From Agelaius tricolor (Eukaryota; Chordata; Aves; Passeriformes; Icteridae), in contig JALJCS010000004.1 of NCBI GenBank assembly GCA_023055355.1, positions 25,518,744 through 25,582,743 of the forward strand: DNA of 64,000 bases, written 5' to 3'. A program made the position numbers and the translations under genes. Each line of letters opens with the position of its first letter. Within the stretch, counting starts at the first letter, position 1. Positions 50,232 through 64,000 of the stretch are shown here, one piece after another. The notes below the pieces were generated by a model. The model made no database searches. It saw only the letters and a program-made list of their open reading frames with translations, and was not told the DNA's origin.

Positions 50232-50274
50232 AGCATGAGCCTGCTCCATGGGTTGGAGCAGGGAGTCCCATGCT
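50232..50274. other. Inverted repeat able to form a hairpin
   Basis: CCTGCTCCA (50240-50248) and TGGAGCAGG (50254-50262) are perfect complements around a 5-nt loop. AGCATG (50232-50237) and CATGCT (50269-50274) extend the stem after a small asymmetric bulge. Confidence 0.8.
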
Positions 50275-50290
50275 TAAGCCTGTCTGGAGC

Positions 50291-53200
50291 CTTGGTATAA
50301 TTAAAGACAGTTTTAAAATTCACACCCTCTTTCTTCTGCATCAGAATAGCTGTCCTGCTACTGTCAGCAAAATGAAAATCTATTCAGTACAAGTTTTACA
50401 AACACAATGTGGTGACCATCTACTGGAAAGGATCGGCATATTTGGAAAACCAGAAGGAAACATTTCGCACATACTAATAGCAGGTTAGCACTCTACAGAA
50501 ATAAAACAGGCCATCAGCTGGAAGGATTTGACAGTACTAGTGTCACAATCTGAAATAAACACTTGTTGCTTCTGCTTTGGAATTTTTCCTGAATAATGGA
50601 TTCATTTTTTTTGACAGCGCAGGGAGGTAAACACCTTAGTATTTCTATTCAGAAGGTGATCTGTGTATTTAAAAAATAAGGATTTGTTTTACAGGTTAGA
50701 TCTCTTTTCCTCAGTGAGAAGCATATGTAACAGTTTATTGTAGATTGCTGTGTTCTCTGTATAGGATTTAAAAAGCTGAATGAATAGAAAATGATTCAAA
50801 GACTGTTTATGTCTGAGGATACCCATATTGTCTTATCTTTAATAAAGATCAAAAAATTAGACAAGAAAAGACACACTCAAACTTCTTGCACCTTCTTCTT
50901 GGACATGGGATTTGCTGGAAGTCATCATGAAGGAACTGTGTGCAACACACCACAACATAAAATACGCTGTATTTTAAAGACCTTTCACTGTAATCCACCT
51001 GCATGCAATTTTTGTAAGACTTGTTAAATATTTAATAGGACTGTGGAGCACCATGATGTGTAAAGTCAGAGAGAGGCTTGTTAAATGCTTCTAAAGATTC
51101 TATAGCATTTTGTTAAGGGAGAGTAACCGAAAGCAAGTGGACACAATAAGAAGGACTTCCTGAAATATTACGCTCAGGTCAAACTCACTTTTTTCTCTCA
51201 AGCAAAGAAGAAAATGCTAAAAATGAACAACTCTGACCGTCATAATGGGATAAAGACTCTGACAGGTATTTATACCCTTGATATTTTTCCGGTCCTTGTG
51301 AAAACAGTTTTTAAACCAAAAAGCCATACTTCCCTATTTCTGAAGGTTACACAAAGTAATTTTAATTTTTGTGTGTAACAAATCCTCAGAGGGCCACAAG
51401 CATGCTGAAATTATTTTAAGCAGGTATTGACAAGATGGATCCAGTCCAGTGCCTAACTGTATGTATACACTGCTGTTAACATTCCAGCAGTGTTTTAAAC
51501 ATTCACTATAATTCTGTAATTAAAGCTTTAAAGGAAATATTCTATGAAGGACATAGGTACACAGATAGTTTGTGAACTAAACTGGCAACACCTAGAAAAT
51601 TCAGTCTGTGTATGGAATTTAGGATCAACAACTCATTGGACTACCAGTGAACAAGATGTTGATTTCTCCAAAGTTAATGTCTATAATGTTCAAGTTCAAC
51701 TAAGAACATTTGCAGAAATACTTTTTGGTTGTAAATCCAGTGACAAAATCTTGCCTGATCTGCTTAAATCCCTGAAAATTATTTTATATCCTCAGAGTTA
51801 CGATTAAGTTGTTTCTTCACAATATGTCCTTGAAACACTTGTTCATCTGTGTGATGCAGGAATGATCTTTTTGCCTGAAGACACAATATATGGGATAAAT
51901 CTACTTATGCTGTCCTACAAGTAGAACAGTTCAATGAAGTAAACTTAATGTGTGACAAGCTGTTAATTCCTGTATTGCATAAAAAGTTTGCCTTCATTCC
52001 AGACCTGTGCTCATTCAGCCTATATACAAGCATTTTTGAATCAACTTCTTTTTGCTTAGAAAAAAGAAAAGAAACAAAATCTGTTACCCAACACTCCACA
52101 TACTCTTTAAATCTTGTGATTCAAAATACATCAGACAGTAAAGGCTCTATATCAGTACTATTGCTGTTATTATCCTGAAATTTCAAGTAGATTCCAATTC
52201 TTCTTCACTAAAATATCTGAAGAATTCACAAAGGAGGTGATATATTCTCCCTGCACTCAACTCACAGGAATCCATTATCACTGAGGAACATATCTGTGTT
52301 TGCTTCCAGTGTTTCTGACTCTTTGTGGACTCTGAATGACTTTTTGAATTTATCAGGTTTCTTGTTTACTTTTAGTCACCCTAAGACCTCATAAGAACCT
52401 GCGGATTAGTGAGATATGGCCAAATTCAGTTTCAAACTGAGTGTGTTTGGGGGCAGGGCAAGTTTTGTTCCAGATTCTATAAATGCAAATATTTCCATCC
52501 AATATATGCCAGCTGAAAATAAATTTACTATGGAAACAGAATCTAAAGTAGATGGCAGATAACAGTGATGTTTGGGAAATACCATTTAACTTTAGTAATA
52601 CAAGAAACAAATAAGGAAGATGACAAGGTAAAGAAACGAAATATTTAAAATAAAGACAAAAAGTGAACTCCACCAAACACATAACCTGTATCTAGAATGC
52701 TATATATTTATGGTAATGAAATGTCAAAAAATATGGTAGGTGGGTTTTTTTTTTCCTGAGGATTATTAACTGTGCCTTGCTGATAAATAGCTGAACAGGT
52801 TTAGATGCCCCTTTCTATATTTGGAACATTAAAAAAAAAAAAAGAGAGACACCAGGTGCAGAACTAAAACCTTTTACCTTTCTTTTACAGCAGAGAAAAT
52901 TTTTAAAGCAGGGCTACTTTCTCTTTGATGTTTTTCTCATGCCTTTTTCAATGTTACCATTCCACTGATTATCACCATATGGTAGTATTGAGTGTTTTTT
53001 CTAACTGTACATTTTGAACAGAGTGGTTTGCTTTATAACAGGTGTATGCTATTTTTTCAATATCTTTTCCCATGCCTCACTCAATTCAGGCAGAAGGTGA
53101 TCAGTTCAAAGTCTTTCACCTACCTTTGCTATACTTCCTCTCACAGAATGAACTTCTTTTTCTCTTGGGGAGTCTTGAGGGAAAGAACATCAGCTGAATG

Positions 53201-56069
53201 CAGGCTCCACCTTGAACAGCAACCATCCACCTTTCTTTTTTCACAGGAAGTTGAAATTTTTATTTCCTTTCACGGAGGTCTACATTTGTCACCACTTGCA
53301 GCATTCTGTAACCTAGGGAAAGCTTTGCATTTGCTCTTCCACTAGTATTCTAGGAGCTAAAATCACTGCAAAATCCCACACAATAAATCAGAGGTTTGTG
53401 TCAAATAGGACTAATTTGTTCACCTTTTACAGAAGGACCAATTACACATAGTCAAAATAAGTAGGTTTTAACTCAATCTCTGTATAAAATGTGAACATTT
53501 GATACAGATTGCTCAAGCAATGGCTGAGAAAAGACTGTTTGTTTGGTGTTTTTTATTTTGAAATCCTATTTCTCGATATCTTTCCTAAGTCACTCCCCTG
53601 TTGTATAATAAGTATTTAAAATTGGTAAATTAACAGCAGGTAGGCCAAAATGGTCAGAGGGTGAGGTTTAGCACCTTGAACAGCTCCAGGGGGAAAAAAA
53701 CCTTTGAAATCCAGAGGATTAGTCAACACGAAGGAAATGCCTCAGTATTGTCTGTTTTCAAAAACATGTTGAAAGCTGACATCCCTAGATACTGACATTT
53801 TAAATCATGTAAACAAATGTCTAATTTAAGAGAATTTATCTGTGCAATTCAGAAATAGTAAAGGTGCTCAAAGAAGTGTCCAGCTTACTGTGTTTCCAGA
53901 GGGTTGGTCTAAAAGCATATGCCTTTAGTAGAGCACCAGGATGCGCAAAGCATCCTGGTTTCATTGTGAAAAAATCTGAGTTTTCACAGGTCTGTAATCT
54001 TCAAGTGCCAACAACTAGGTTCCAAGTACCACTTGAACTTGAAAAATGGTTTTCTCGTTATAAAATGAGTACTGGCATGCCTTTACGTGTGCCATATGCT
54101 TACACTTCCTATCACAAGCTGCATAGTTAAACATATTTCCTTAATAGACTTCAACCTGAAAAGCAAGAAAAGGTTTCTTAGCCGCTAAACATGACTTAGG
54201 AAATTCACGTTTGCGATCTAATATCCTTAGTGCAACTCCAGTGGTATATTTATACTCAGGGTGGTAACCAGGGCAGAACAGTGATCCAGACTAACGATTT
54301 ACAGTCTTAGTTATTTTAGACACCTTCAGTTCAAGTATCAGCTGCTTGTATGAATATACTTCAAGTAATGTAAGCAAGTTCAGAAATTATGCTATTGGTA
54401 GGGCTGACATAAACCGCTATGAGCCTTGACATGCGCAATCAAAACTATGAATGCACATGGAGCAGACTGACAGATCATGTTTTCAAATGTGCTGAAAAGC
54501 ATTTTAAAAGCCTTTGACTAAGTGAAATTAGCAAATAAGACTTAGACCAAAATCTCACAGTAGACATTGGGAACCATTTTAGAGCTTCAATAGGCTATGA
54601 GTCTGCTACAAAGCAACTATTAGCCAAGTAGAAAAAAATGTTATTTTTCTACTTTTAAACATCCAGCAAGATTAATAAAAAGGTGGGGAAAGCAACCATA
54701 AGGACTTAGCACTGTTTTCTGGAAGTAAATCAGTTTGTTTTATTGTTTAGTAACAGAACAAATTTACCAGCTTCTAGTTTGATGTACAGTTGATTATAAA
54801 ATTTTGCACAAAAAACCCCCCAAAAAACAAAACTCCCAAGAAAAACCCCACACATTCCCCAGATCCTGATTTTTTTCTTTACATTCACATTTAAGATTAT
54901 TAATGCCATAACAATTTGTAGCAAAGTAATCACAGAAGAAACTTACTCCTGATGCAGAGAGCTGATGCCAGGACATTAAAATTACTGTTGCAGTTCTATT
55001 GCCACTCTGAACTCTAGGCATTTTACTTTATTTATTTTTACTCTGCTGGTCCCAAACATTCCAGTGATCAACTCACAAAAGTAAATATGTAGTTTGCAGA
55101 AGTCCCTGGAGCTGTGACTATAGAGCTTCAGCAGCAGACGGTGTGGTCTTGCCCAAGTAAAGCAATGAAGACCAATTTTTCCACTGCTGTAGTTTGTCCT
55201 CAGCTGTGGATAAACTTCCTCTGTAAAACTCCTGCTGTTTAAACTGTCTTCTATGGAGACATCAGCTTAAAGCTAATTTCCTTGAAGCTCAAATACTGTG
55301 AGATATTAATTTTACCCAATAGTCCAGAGGAAAGGAATGAACAGATAACACTGTTACTTTGGCTTACCCAATATACCAAGGCAACAAAGTCTTAAGGGCA
55401 ATGGTACTCCATAAAGTCACACATCCATTGACCCCCTACACTGCATCCAACATTGCATGTCCCTAGAAGAATGAAAAACATGGGGTTTTGTGCTTTTTCT
55501 GATAATACTGTCACTGATTTCAACAATTTGTATTGAAAGAGCCTCCTTGTACAAAAATGACATTTAAAAAAAAATCTTTTTCAGATACCCTCTACTGGAC
55601 TTCTTTTTCCATGAGAATATCTAGTTATCTTACCATCTACACAAAATTTTAGTGTTCACAGCAGATTGCAATGAGGAACTACATTGTTCTGCTGCCCACT
55701 GAATGACAAACAGTCTTCTTTGGTTTGCTTTACATTTAAACCCATATTCAACTTCATTTGTCATTTTATTGTCCTGTCTTTCAGTTTAATACAGTGTTTT
55801 TATATAGTTCTTAATATCTGCTCCCACCTGAAACAAACCTTATAAGCCAACATACCTTCTTACATAATTTTGAGATCACTGGTAAATCTAAAAAGCTGCC
55901 TGCACCTGCACAGTTGCAGAGTCCCTGAAAAACTGGAGGGGTGGCCTTGCTATGCTGTGAAAACTGGCCATTTATTCTGGCATTGTTTTATTTATTTTTC
56001 AGCAAACCACCAGGCTCTTTCAGGATCTGTATTCTTAAACAGTCAAATAATGCTGAGGGATCTTGTCAA
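50291..56069. other. AT-rich non-coding stretch
   Basis: No gene is recognised. Frames such as 87 codons at 51544-51807 and 117 codons at 52992-53345 have no splice or domain support. A perfect hairpin at 53935-53959 is listed separately. Confidence 0.5.
53935..53959. other. Perfect 10-bp inverted repeat with 5-nt loop
   Basis: ACCAGGATGC and GCATCCTGGT are exact complements separated by GCAAA. There is no T tract or gene end beside it that would suggest a function. Confidence 0.85.
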
Positions 56070-56516
56070 GTGACCTCTGGAAATGAAAGAGGTTTATTTA
56101 TACTCAGCACTAGTAAGACCACGCCTGAAGTCCCATGTCTACATCTGGGTTCTCCAATACAAAAGGGAGCTGGGACTATTCAGCTTGAAGAAGATTTATG
56201 GGAAATCTTAGCAGTGTGTATGAACACCTGAAGGAAAGAGGATTGAGCCAGGCTTTTTTGGTGCCCAGTTATAGGTCAAAATGTAATAGGCACAAATTGA
56301 AATATCGGAGGATCTTCCTGAAAGTAAGGAGGCCTGTGAGGGTGACTGGGAACAGGAACAGACAGCCCAAAAAAGAGTTGGAGTCACTTGCCCTGGAGAT
56401 ATTCAAAAAACTATCTCAACATGTTCCTGACCATCCAGCTCTAGGTGGCAGGGGCATTGCAGGAGGTAATTTCTAGAGATCCCTTCAAACTTCAGCCATT
56501 ATGTGATTCTGTCATA
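56070..56516 (+). mobile_element. CR1 LINE 3' region, diverged 5'-truncated copy
   Basis: TGAGGGTGACTGGGAACAGG, then CTTGCCCTGGAGATATTCAA, AGATCCCTTCAAACTTCAGC and the end TATGTGATTCTGT correspond to CR1 plus-sense phrases, the last being the terminal octamer motif. Upstream parts (AGGAGGATCTTCCTGAAAG-like words) fit the same order. The copy is more diverged than the one at 45548-45953 and may belong to another subfamily. The 92-codon frame at 56198-56476 lies in it. Confidence 0.75.
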
Positions 56517-59500
56517 CCAACCAAACATTTCATATCCACATTCTTGGTTAGAAAGTGGAGTTCTTGCTAAAAACTCCAACAGATTTCAGATGCAGTAATA
56601 GCTCTTCATCTCAAGCTATTCTACAATGAAGAAAAGACTTGTTAAACTGATTTTTACACAACAATTTTTATCTTCCCCTTCACACCCCCCACCCCAAAAA
56701 TCCCCCACCCAAACCAGTATGCTCCTTTATTTTTAAATACACTAATAAAAATATTTTTGAAAACCAAACTCTTAAAACTCCTAAAACTACAGATTAGAAA
56801 GCAAACCACTTTTCATTTTGCCAACTGACTTCCCTCTTTCCTCTTTTTATTACACATTATGTGTACAAACTTGGGATGATTTAAAATGATCTAAGTTTCC
56901 CTTGCATCAGTTCCAGAGTACTAAGTGAACAATTCTCTAGAGGAGGTCTGAATCGAACATCTGGAAACAGTTGCAAAAATAGCCAACACTAGAAAGAGCT
57001 CTGAGAAAGTTAAGTTAAAAAAAGCTGGTAGTTTGCATGGGCTGGTATAACTCGAACAAATTCCAAATCAGTAGTGCAGTCAGAATTACAATGCTGCACA
57101 GAAATCTATTTTTGAAGTGAAGCATCTAGTAAAAAGTGGTTCTGAAGATTTAGTTTGCCTTATTTAGTCAGGCAAAACAGTTCTGTAAATGAGATTACTT
57201 TTGGAAATAAAAAGTGGACATGGATAAGGTGAAGGAGTTTTGCTGTTCTATTAGGAGGACTTTGTACTTCTTAGTTCTCCATTTCTGACTTTTGTATGGT
57301 TTAGTCAATCTGTGCCTCTTGAAAGCAAGTTGGAATAAGTCAGTCTCTGTAAGCAGAGATGCTGAATGAGTCTCAGTGACAACTTGCATTAGGTAATGCA
57401 AGATAGCTGTTTACAACACACTATCCTAGACAAATATTCAATTTCCAAATATCACCTAAATCTCCTTATCTTTTTTTTTTTTCATGCCACAACAATACAA
57501 TCCTTGATTTACTAAGTATTCAATTTTATCTCTCTAGTCTTTTTTTTTTTTGAGATATGGAAGTTCCTTCTTGCTGCTCCACTCCCTTCAATTACTTTTA
57601 TATGAGTTTCTATATTAGAACATTTTGCTATACAACACTGATCTACCTTCCCCTTCTAAACATTGATAAAACTATTTCAAACTCTGTAAATGTTGACTGG
57701 GAATGAAAGAAGATCTTTCAAGAGCAACCATTGCCACAAATTTGAAAAGGACAGTTGTTCTAAAATTAATTTTGAACCCTCTGAGAAAAAAATCATTACA
57801 CCTTCCCACTCTCCCCTACTGACATCCAGGTGAAACTAGTAATGAGCAAAGGTCATGTAAATTTGTGTCCAAAGACAATCTGCCTTGCCAAGACCCAATA
57901 GAATTATTACTCAGCTGGGGCTAACTTTCTATTCCTGAAAAGGGGGTTCACAGCAGAAAGACTTGGACTAATCCCAAGAGCACATAATGTTTAATGAGCT
58001 ATAATCAGACAGTTGTGCTACCTTCTCCACATTTGTGTTGGATACCCAAAACTCTTTTTTGTTAGTCCAGATGTGTGCTTTACATGTGCTTAGCCATCAA
58101 GAAATGGAAAGTATTCTAGGAATAAGCTAAGGAAAAGTTTTTCCTGCTATTCCAAAACATTAATAACTCCCAGCCATCCTTGCAGCATTTTTTTTCTAAA
58201 TTGTAATGGGATTAGGGGCATGCAGAGATATTTGAATTTCACAGTTCATTCCTAAGATGGTAAGAGGATATAAGGGGATGTTTCAACCACCTGGGTTAAA
58301 TTTCCAGTCTTGAAGTTCAAAACACAAAAGATTACACCAATCAGTCCTTAGAGTGCTTCAGCACTAGACTCTCTCCCCTTTGTTGTCTGTTGGTATCAAG
58401 AATAGTAAAACTGTGTTACAGTAAACTAACCTGTTCTTGTTTGTTCCAAGAGAACTTATCCTCAAAGGATTTACCTATCACATAACATTAACATGGGGGG
58501 ACTATTAACTTGTTCAACTATTGTTACAACCACACCTAGGAAATTACTTCTCTGCAGCATTCTGTTGAAGCTTCCATTTCACAGATAAAAATTAGCTTGG
58601 AGGATGCTGCCCCTCCCTTCAGACTGATGAGAGAAATAAGAGAAGAGGAAAATACACCCCTGGCTGCAATCTTCCAAGGCCTACTTGGCTAGTATTTAGC
58701 AGACAAGTCAAACTTTTCCTTCTACCTGCTCTTTTTTAAATGCACAACTCACAGAGGGTGGAATCTGATATGGACCTCCAAAACTTAAAGCGCCAGGCTT
58801 CAGCTGCTAAAAGATGATCCCATACACATGCAAATAACCAGAATCCTGGCTTTAGGTGTTTTCAATTACATCAAGTTCATGGATAAAGACCACTTTGTTG
58901 ATCATAGTGAGTATTACAAAAAACCAAGATGAGCTGAATGCATTTCATGCCACAGGTAATACCAAGGTGTATTTTCTACACAGCAGTATAATACTTCCAA
59001 AAACAACTGAAAGAAATCCTGGTCTATTTTGCAGAGAAAGTAATCTCAAAGAGAAAATGGATAGATGAGTAAAGTCTGCATGATTCAGCACCTTCTCTTT
59101 TGGGGCTTAAACTGGGAAGTCAGTTTTATGTGTAGTCGCTTTTCCAGCTGTTGAAAAGCACTCTTTTGAAATATTTTCCCTTCACCTCCAAAGTACTGAG
59201 CCACTCTAAACACATTAAATATTTCAATTTTTTTTTTCTCAAGCACGAATGCTTGCTGCAGAAATTATTTATAATTCACTCATGAAGCCAGGTGTGAAAG
59301 TCAAAGCCAGCTCAGCACAGCCAAATTATCCCCCCATTAACTGGCAGTAACCTTTATACCTCATAGAAGCTAATTTAAGCCAAAGGCCACAAGTCCTTAA
59401 CATACGTTTCCCTAGAGGAACATACAGCTTGTTCTAACTGCTAAAGAGAGAGAGGGGATAAAAGTACAGGAAATAATAAAGGCAAGTGGTAGAACTGTTC

Positions 59501-62500
59501 ACATGCACAAAAAGGACGGATAGAAGTAGACTGCACATGATAATTGTACTCAGCGGACAAATATTAGTGTCTTTGTACTGATCAGGAATCACTGAATTAA
59601 TTTACCTGATTTTCCTATGCTATGAATAAAAGCATTCATGAGGAAGTCTTCACCAGGGATGGATAAAGAACAATATTGCAAATCTTTCATTGAGATTTTT
59701 TAAATGGCACCAAAATTATATTCCCTGAGAAGAGGGTTGGATTGGGTTTTTTTCAAATAAAAATGGTAGAGTATGTGGTAGCATAAGAGAATCACCAAAC
59801 AAATTAGACCCAGACATCATCCAAAACCTCATCTGAAATTTCTTAGAAGTAACAAATTCACAAAGGACTTGTAAGGCCATGGAGACTATTGAAATTGACT
59901 TGTGGTGACTGAAGTTGTCTGCATTGAAATGAGGATCCACAGGTCTGCCTCTTGAAAAGAATGTTGCAGCCAGTTTATTTTATTCCTCATTTCTCTTTCC
60001 TTTTAAGAAAGCAAAGTTTTGTATCCAGCTGCACATTCCCAAGAAAATGGAGATCGATATAGTTATTTTCACTTTTTTCCCGATGGCTTGCCTAGCATAT
60101 AATGGAAGAGGGCATTTTTCCAGATGCTGACCATGAATGCATTGTTTGTACATAATATGTTCCTCATTTTACTTTTTTAAAAAGAAAAAAAATTGGAAAA
60201 TAATACCGGTTTTAAAATACGAACCAAAACAATCCCAAACTAGCAAAACCCAAACCACTTGGGATAATGAAAATGAGATGTATGTAAATAGTTTGGTCTT
60301 GCCTTTCAGAACCTGGATGGAAATTAGAGTAGAGCCTGGCTCATAATCAGAGCACCCACTTGACAAAAGAGGTTTACAACAGCCAAACAATCCACTTAAC
60401 AGCAAGAGGCATGTTGTAAACGAGGAGTTGGTGTTATGTGACAGCCAAACTTTTCAGCAAAGCATCTTTTAAACAAGAGAACATGCTGCAAAGCATTCCC
60501 ATATATCTTTTCTATGAGGCTAAACAACTTTTAAAGGTATTAACACAGTTCTAATTAAAAAAATTAACATGCATTTCCGAAATAAAAAAAATTACTCCAT
60601 TTTAGGTACATAAAAGATGAAAAAAATTACACTTGGTCACCATGTGAATTTGTTTATCAGAGTAAAAATATGTGCAGTGTAGGTATAATAACCAGGCAAG
60701 TACAGAGAGAAGGACACCATGTTAAGAGACACTGATAATTGCACACACAGTCTGCAGGGAGTTCTCTCTTTCTGTAAGTTACAACAAAAATTATTTGTAA
60801 AGCAGTACTCAGATACAATTGATACTGAAAGAAGACCTTAGAGCTAGTTAATACTGATGTGACATCCTGCTAGGCTCTTCAGTGGCATTAAAATGGTGGA
60901 AAAATAAGCAGTCTTCAACCTCCTACCTCAAATCAGACATGAGCCCTATATTTCAGTACCATAAAATAAAGTGTGTTATTTCTCTTTTCTGGGCAAATGT
61001 TATATTAACTTGCAGCTCATACTTCATATTGTCAGCTCTTCTGAGCTAACATAAAAATGTCTGCTTATTACCATTTATTCCAATTAGCTTTGCAAAGGTA
61101 GAAGGAAAATAGAGTCTTTCTTCTTTCATATCCTGACATTTGCTATTCTTTCCTTAGATGAAAAATAATTACATTCCTGGTAATGTCACTACACAAATGT
61201 TACCAAAGGCAATAACCAGACATACAAAACCATTATTACCAGCCATTAGCTATCATTGAGATTAACTTTGTAACTCAATAGCTTGTAGAGATGTAACAAA
61301 AAAAGGCAGTTTTTGTATTTTTCACCAGACCATTGAAGGTTATAAAGAAATTTGAATATTTCCCTATACAAAGGCACAGAAAAACTCCACATTTTTGCAC
61401 CAGAAGAGGAATTCCTGTTTAGTGAACTTTAACTATTTCGTGAACATTATCAACTATTTTCAACTTCAAGGAGAAGTCTACAGAGAAATTAGATAAAATG
61501 CCAGTGGTATGTCTCTCTACACTTCACTTACACACATATAAAATATCAGCTTTAACTGTTCCTCTCAATTTTACTTCCATAATAATCTTTCACTGTTCCT
61601 CTTTTACTCTGGCAGAGGTGTGGGAAGAGACATTTTCTCTACATTTATGTGGGGGTCTCCGGAAGCCAGAACAACTGAAGGAATACAGTGTTTCTGCTCA
61701 ACTCTTTTATGTATTCTGGAAACAATAGCAAACACATGCTATCTTCTTTAGTAGCAGTGAATAAAATTGCAAATTAATAGACAGCACTGAAACCGCATTT
61801 TAAGTGGGCTCAAACATCAGAGGTTTACAAGCAGGGCTGCAACCACTGTGCAACTCCTAATCTAGGTGCTTAGATACTATAGATTTCCCCAGTGGAATGC
61901 GCAAGCAGGATAGGAGAGAAATTTGGAACATCAAGACATTCAGCTGAGATTATTCTGGAGAGTAGCAAAATATCTTTTATCTTTCCCCTCCTCCTAATTT
62001 CTGTCAAGAATGCATAAGCTTCACTAACACTTGGTTTATTTAGACTTTAAGACTACTGTTTCCTTCAGGTTAATATTGTGTAGCACTTGCAAACCAAATC
62101 TTTTCAGGTAGGTTTCTTGATAAATTTAATTATTTTCGACAGTGATACAGAAATTTAAGAGTGAAACCTACTTCATATTTGGAGTAACAAAAGGCAAGAC
62201 CAAATCCATTTGAAGGAGCTATTTTCAACTGGGATCCTCAAATGAAAGGAAGAAACAAAGAAATACAAAATAAAAACTAAAGCCTTTTGATTCCAAAACA
62301 AGCAAATAATCCAAACAACTAAAACAGAGGCACCCCCATTAAATATTTGTGCAACAGAGATCTTCAATTACAAAGCTCACATGGGACTGGCAGAATAATT
62401 TGTTTGAAACTTAAACTGGCAGTCACGCCTCTGATTTTTTCTGATGGAGTTTTTAAGAGTTTTGGGTTTTTTTCCCCAAAACATTATGAAATACAAACAT

Positions 62501-64000
62501 TCTTCCTTCACTTATTCATAGAAACAAAATTCCACAAATACTATGGATATACAAACAAATTTCTTTGTGTTTACTTGGGTGGTGTTTTTTCATTTATTTG
62601 TGTATTTATAAATACCTGTCCACAATTTTTTTTACAAATAAAGATATAGTCAAGATATTGTAAGTAATGTCTCCATTAAATCAGTTTTATCCTTTGTGAT
62701 TACAGACTGTTTTAAAAAACAGATGCTATACTTAATCTAAGATAAGCATTTCAGAATATTCATATAAGACTCAGTCAGGCAAGACCAGTACTTCTATAAG
62801 AAATATTTTATGATTATGATTATGCTAATTTAAAATTGTTACATCAGGAGAGGAAATGTCTCCCTGTAGGGTTTCTATTTTAATTTTCTCCTCTCAGTAG
62901 AAATTACAATTTTTCTTTTTCAGATACAGAATTTACATTGACTTAAATGAAACTGTCTATCAGTGCCATCCCACCCCAGCCAAAGCAGTCACTTAAGAAA
63001 TAGTAAAAGAACAAGTCCAAGTATATAAGCCTGTTTTCATATACAAGTGCAAGTATAAGGCTATCTAATCTATGATTTCAGATCTTGGAATCTGCACCTT
63101 CCTGTGGCTTAATTATGCACATTTTGAAGAAATATGGACTTTTTTTTTCCCTTTTAATTCAACATCTGTTGCTGTAATTTGAAAATCTCCAGTTCTTGGA
63201 TTTAAAGAGATAATAACCAACTCTTCCTATTCATGTACTTTCAGACAAATGAGTACAGGTACAACTTACTGCTCACCAACTCCTCATCAAGAAAGATAAT
63301 AAAAAAATATTTTTTTTTTTTTTTTTTTAGTTCTCAAGCTGTAATTGATCATTTTGCTGTATCTGTATGCCTCTGTTTGACAGTTATGTTGCAGAACATT
63401 TACTTCTTCAAAAAATAAAACCAAAAGTTGTAACAACAAATTAAAAATCCCTCTTTCAGGCAGATGCAAGCATCACAAACCAATTCCTGTTCACAAAATA
63501 GTCACAAGGTATACTGTCTCAAAATCTTCCAAGAAAAGTGACTTAGACAACATGTTTGTCCCATTTTGCAGTTACAGGTGCAATTTCCCACCATCCAAGG
63601 TGCCCTTCTCCTCAAGCATTTTCCTATACAGATGTAATGTAAACCACAAAACCCCAGGGTTTGAAACGTTTCTACCCCTCATGTCTGGACTTCTTATCTC
63701 TTCCTTCCTCCCACTCTTTTTTTTTTCACTCATTCCACCTTACTCCTTGTGCTTGCTAGAAGCAAAGACAAATGGAGTTGAGCTATCCTGAGTTCCTCCA
63801 CTGTTTTTCTCTACATGTACTTGGCTGCATATCGTTTTTTCTCCTGACAACCATCAGAGAGAACACACAGGGAATGCCAGCCCCCCATGTGCCTGGGGAG
63901 CTTAGAAGTACTAGGATGGGTACACAGCTAAAACACAAGGAAATGAAAAATTGCTTAAGGATATTTTTATGCACATCACAGCTTCCAGATATGGATACAA
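56517..64000. other. AT-rich non-coding stretch
   Basis: No coding exon, RNA gene or recognisable transposon is seen to the end of the window. Homopolymer T or A runs occur near 57470, 57540, 59228 and 63310-63328. The T run at 63310 followed by AG imitates a splice acceptor, but the sequence after it is not clearly coding. Confidence 0.5.

Noticed and set aside
63310..63335. Poly-T followed by AG, like a splice acceptor
   Set aside because: Homopolymer slippage explains it. The following frame is not clearly coding and no donor was found.
1..64000. CRISPR arrays, bacterial operons, phage genes or a toxin system
   Set aside because: No regularly spaced repeats with unique spacers, no ribosome-binding sites and no dense coding are present. 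The repeats are avian LINE and LTR types.

Overview
The window looks like nuclear DNA of a bird, most likely a songbird. It is AT-rich and almost entirely non-coding. It carries several 5'-truncated copies of CR1, the dominant avian LINE, and two solitary LTR insertions of the kind common in passerines. No bacterial or phage gene organisation, CRISPR array, rRNA or intact tRNA gene is visible. Nearly all open frames are short and fall in repeats or low-complexity sequence.

The best genic signal is one minus-strand exon at 14233-14352. It is 120 nt long, gives 40 open codons, and has a textbook acceptor and a GT donor. I could not name the gene. With no companion exon recognised, most of the window is probably large introns or intergenic DNA. 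The first ~740 bp end in two AATAAA signals on the plus strand and could be the 3' UTR of a neighbouring gene.

Layout. 1-740: possible 3' UTR. 741-10735: AT-rich non-coding DNA with a GC-rich patch, a short CR1 relic and a TATACA microsatellite. 10741-12026: complete ERVL-like solo LTR with a decayed 5-bp target duplication. 13160-13582: CR1 on the minus strand. 14233-14352: coding exon. 16507-17275: second CR1 subfamily on the minus strand. 17276-33398: non-coding DNA with several small tandem duplications. 33399-33470: CR1 end fragment. 34716-35415: GGGCA minisatellite, GC-rich segment, four tandem TATTTAAA boxes and a CR1 3' end. 39782-39890: old CR1-type relic. 41945-42133: CR1 reverse-transcriptase relic, followed by the most unusual object, at 42140-42821. 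45548-45953, 50071-50130 and 56070-56516: plus-strand CR1 copies. The remainder is AT-rich and non-coding.

The standout is at 42140-42821. A ~600-bp retroviral LTR is followed, two bases on, by TGG and a full-length reverse complement of tRNA-Lys(CUU). The whole unit is bracketed by a 6-bp CACTAG duplication. A genomic tRNA gene does not encode CCA, so this reads as an LTR that integrated together with a DNA copy of its entire tRNA primer. That would be a trapped reverse-transcription intermediate rather than an ordinary solo LTR.
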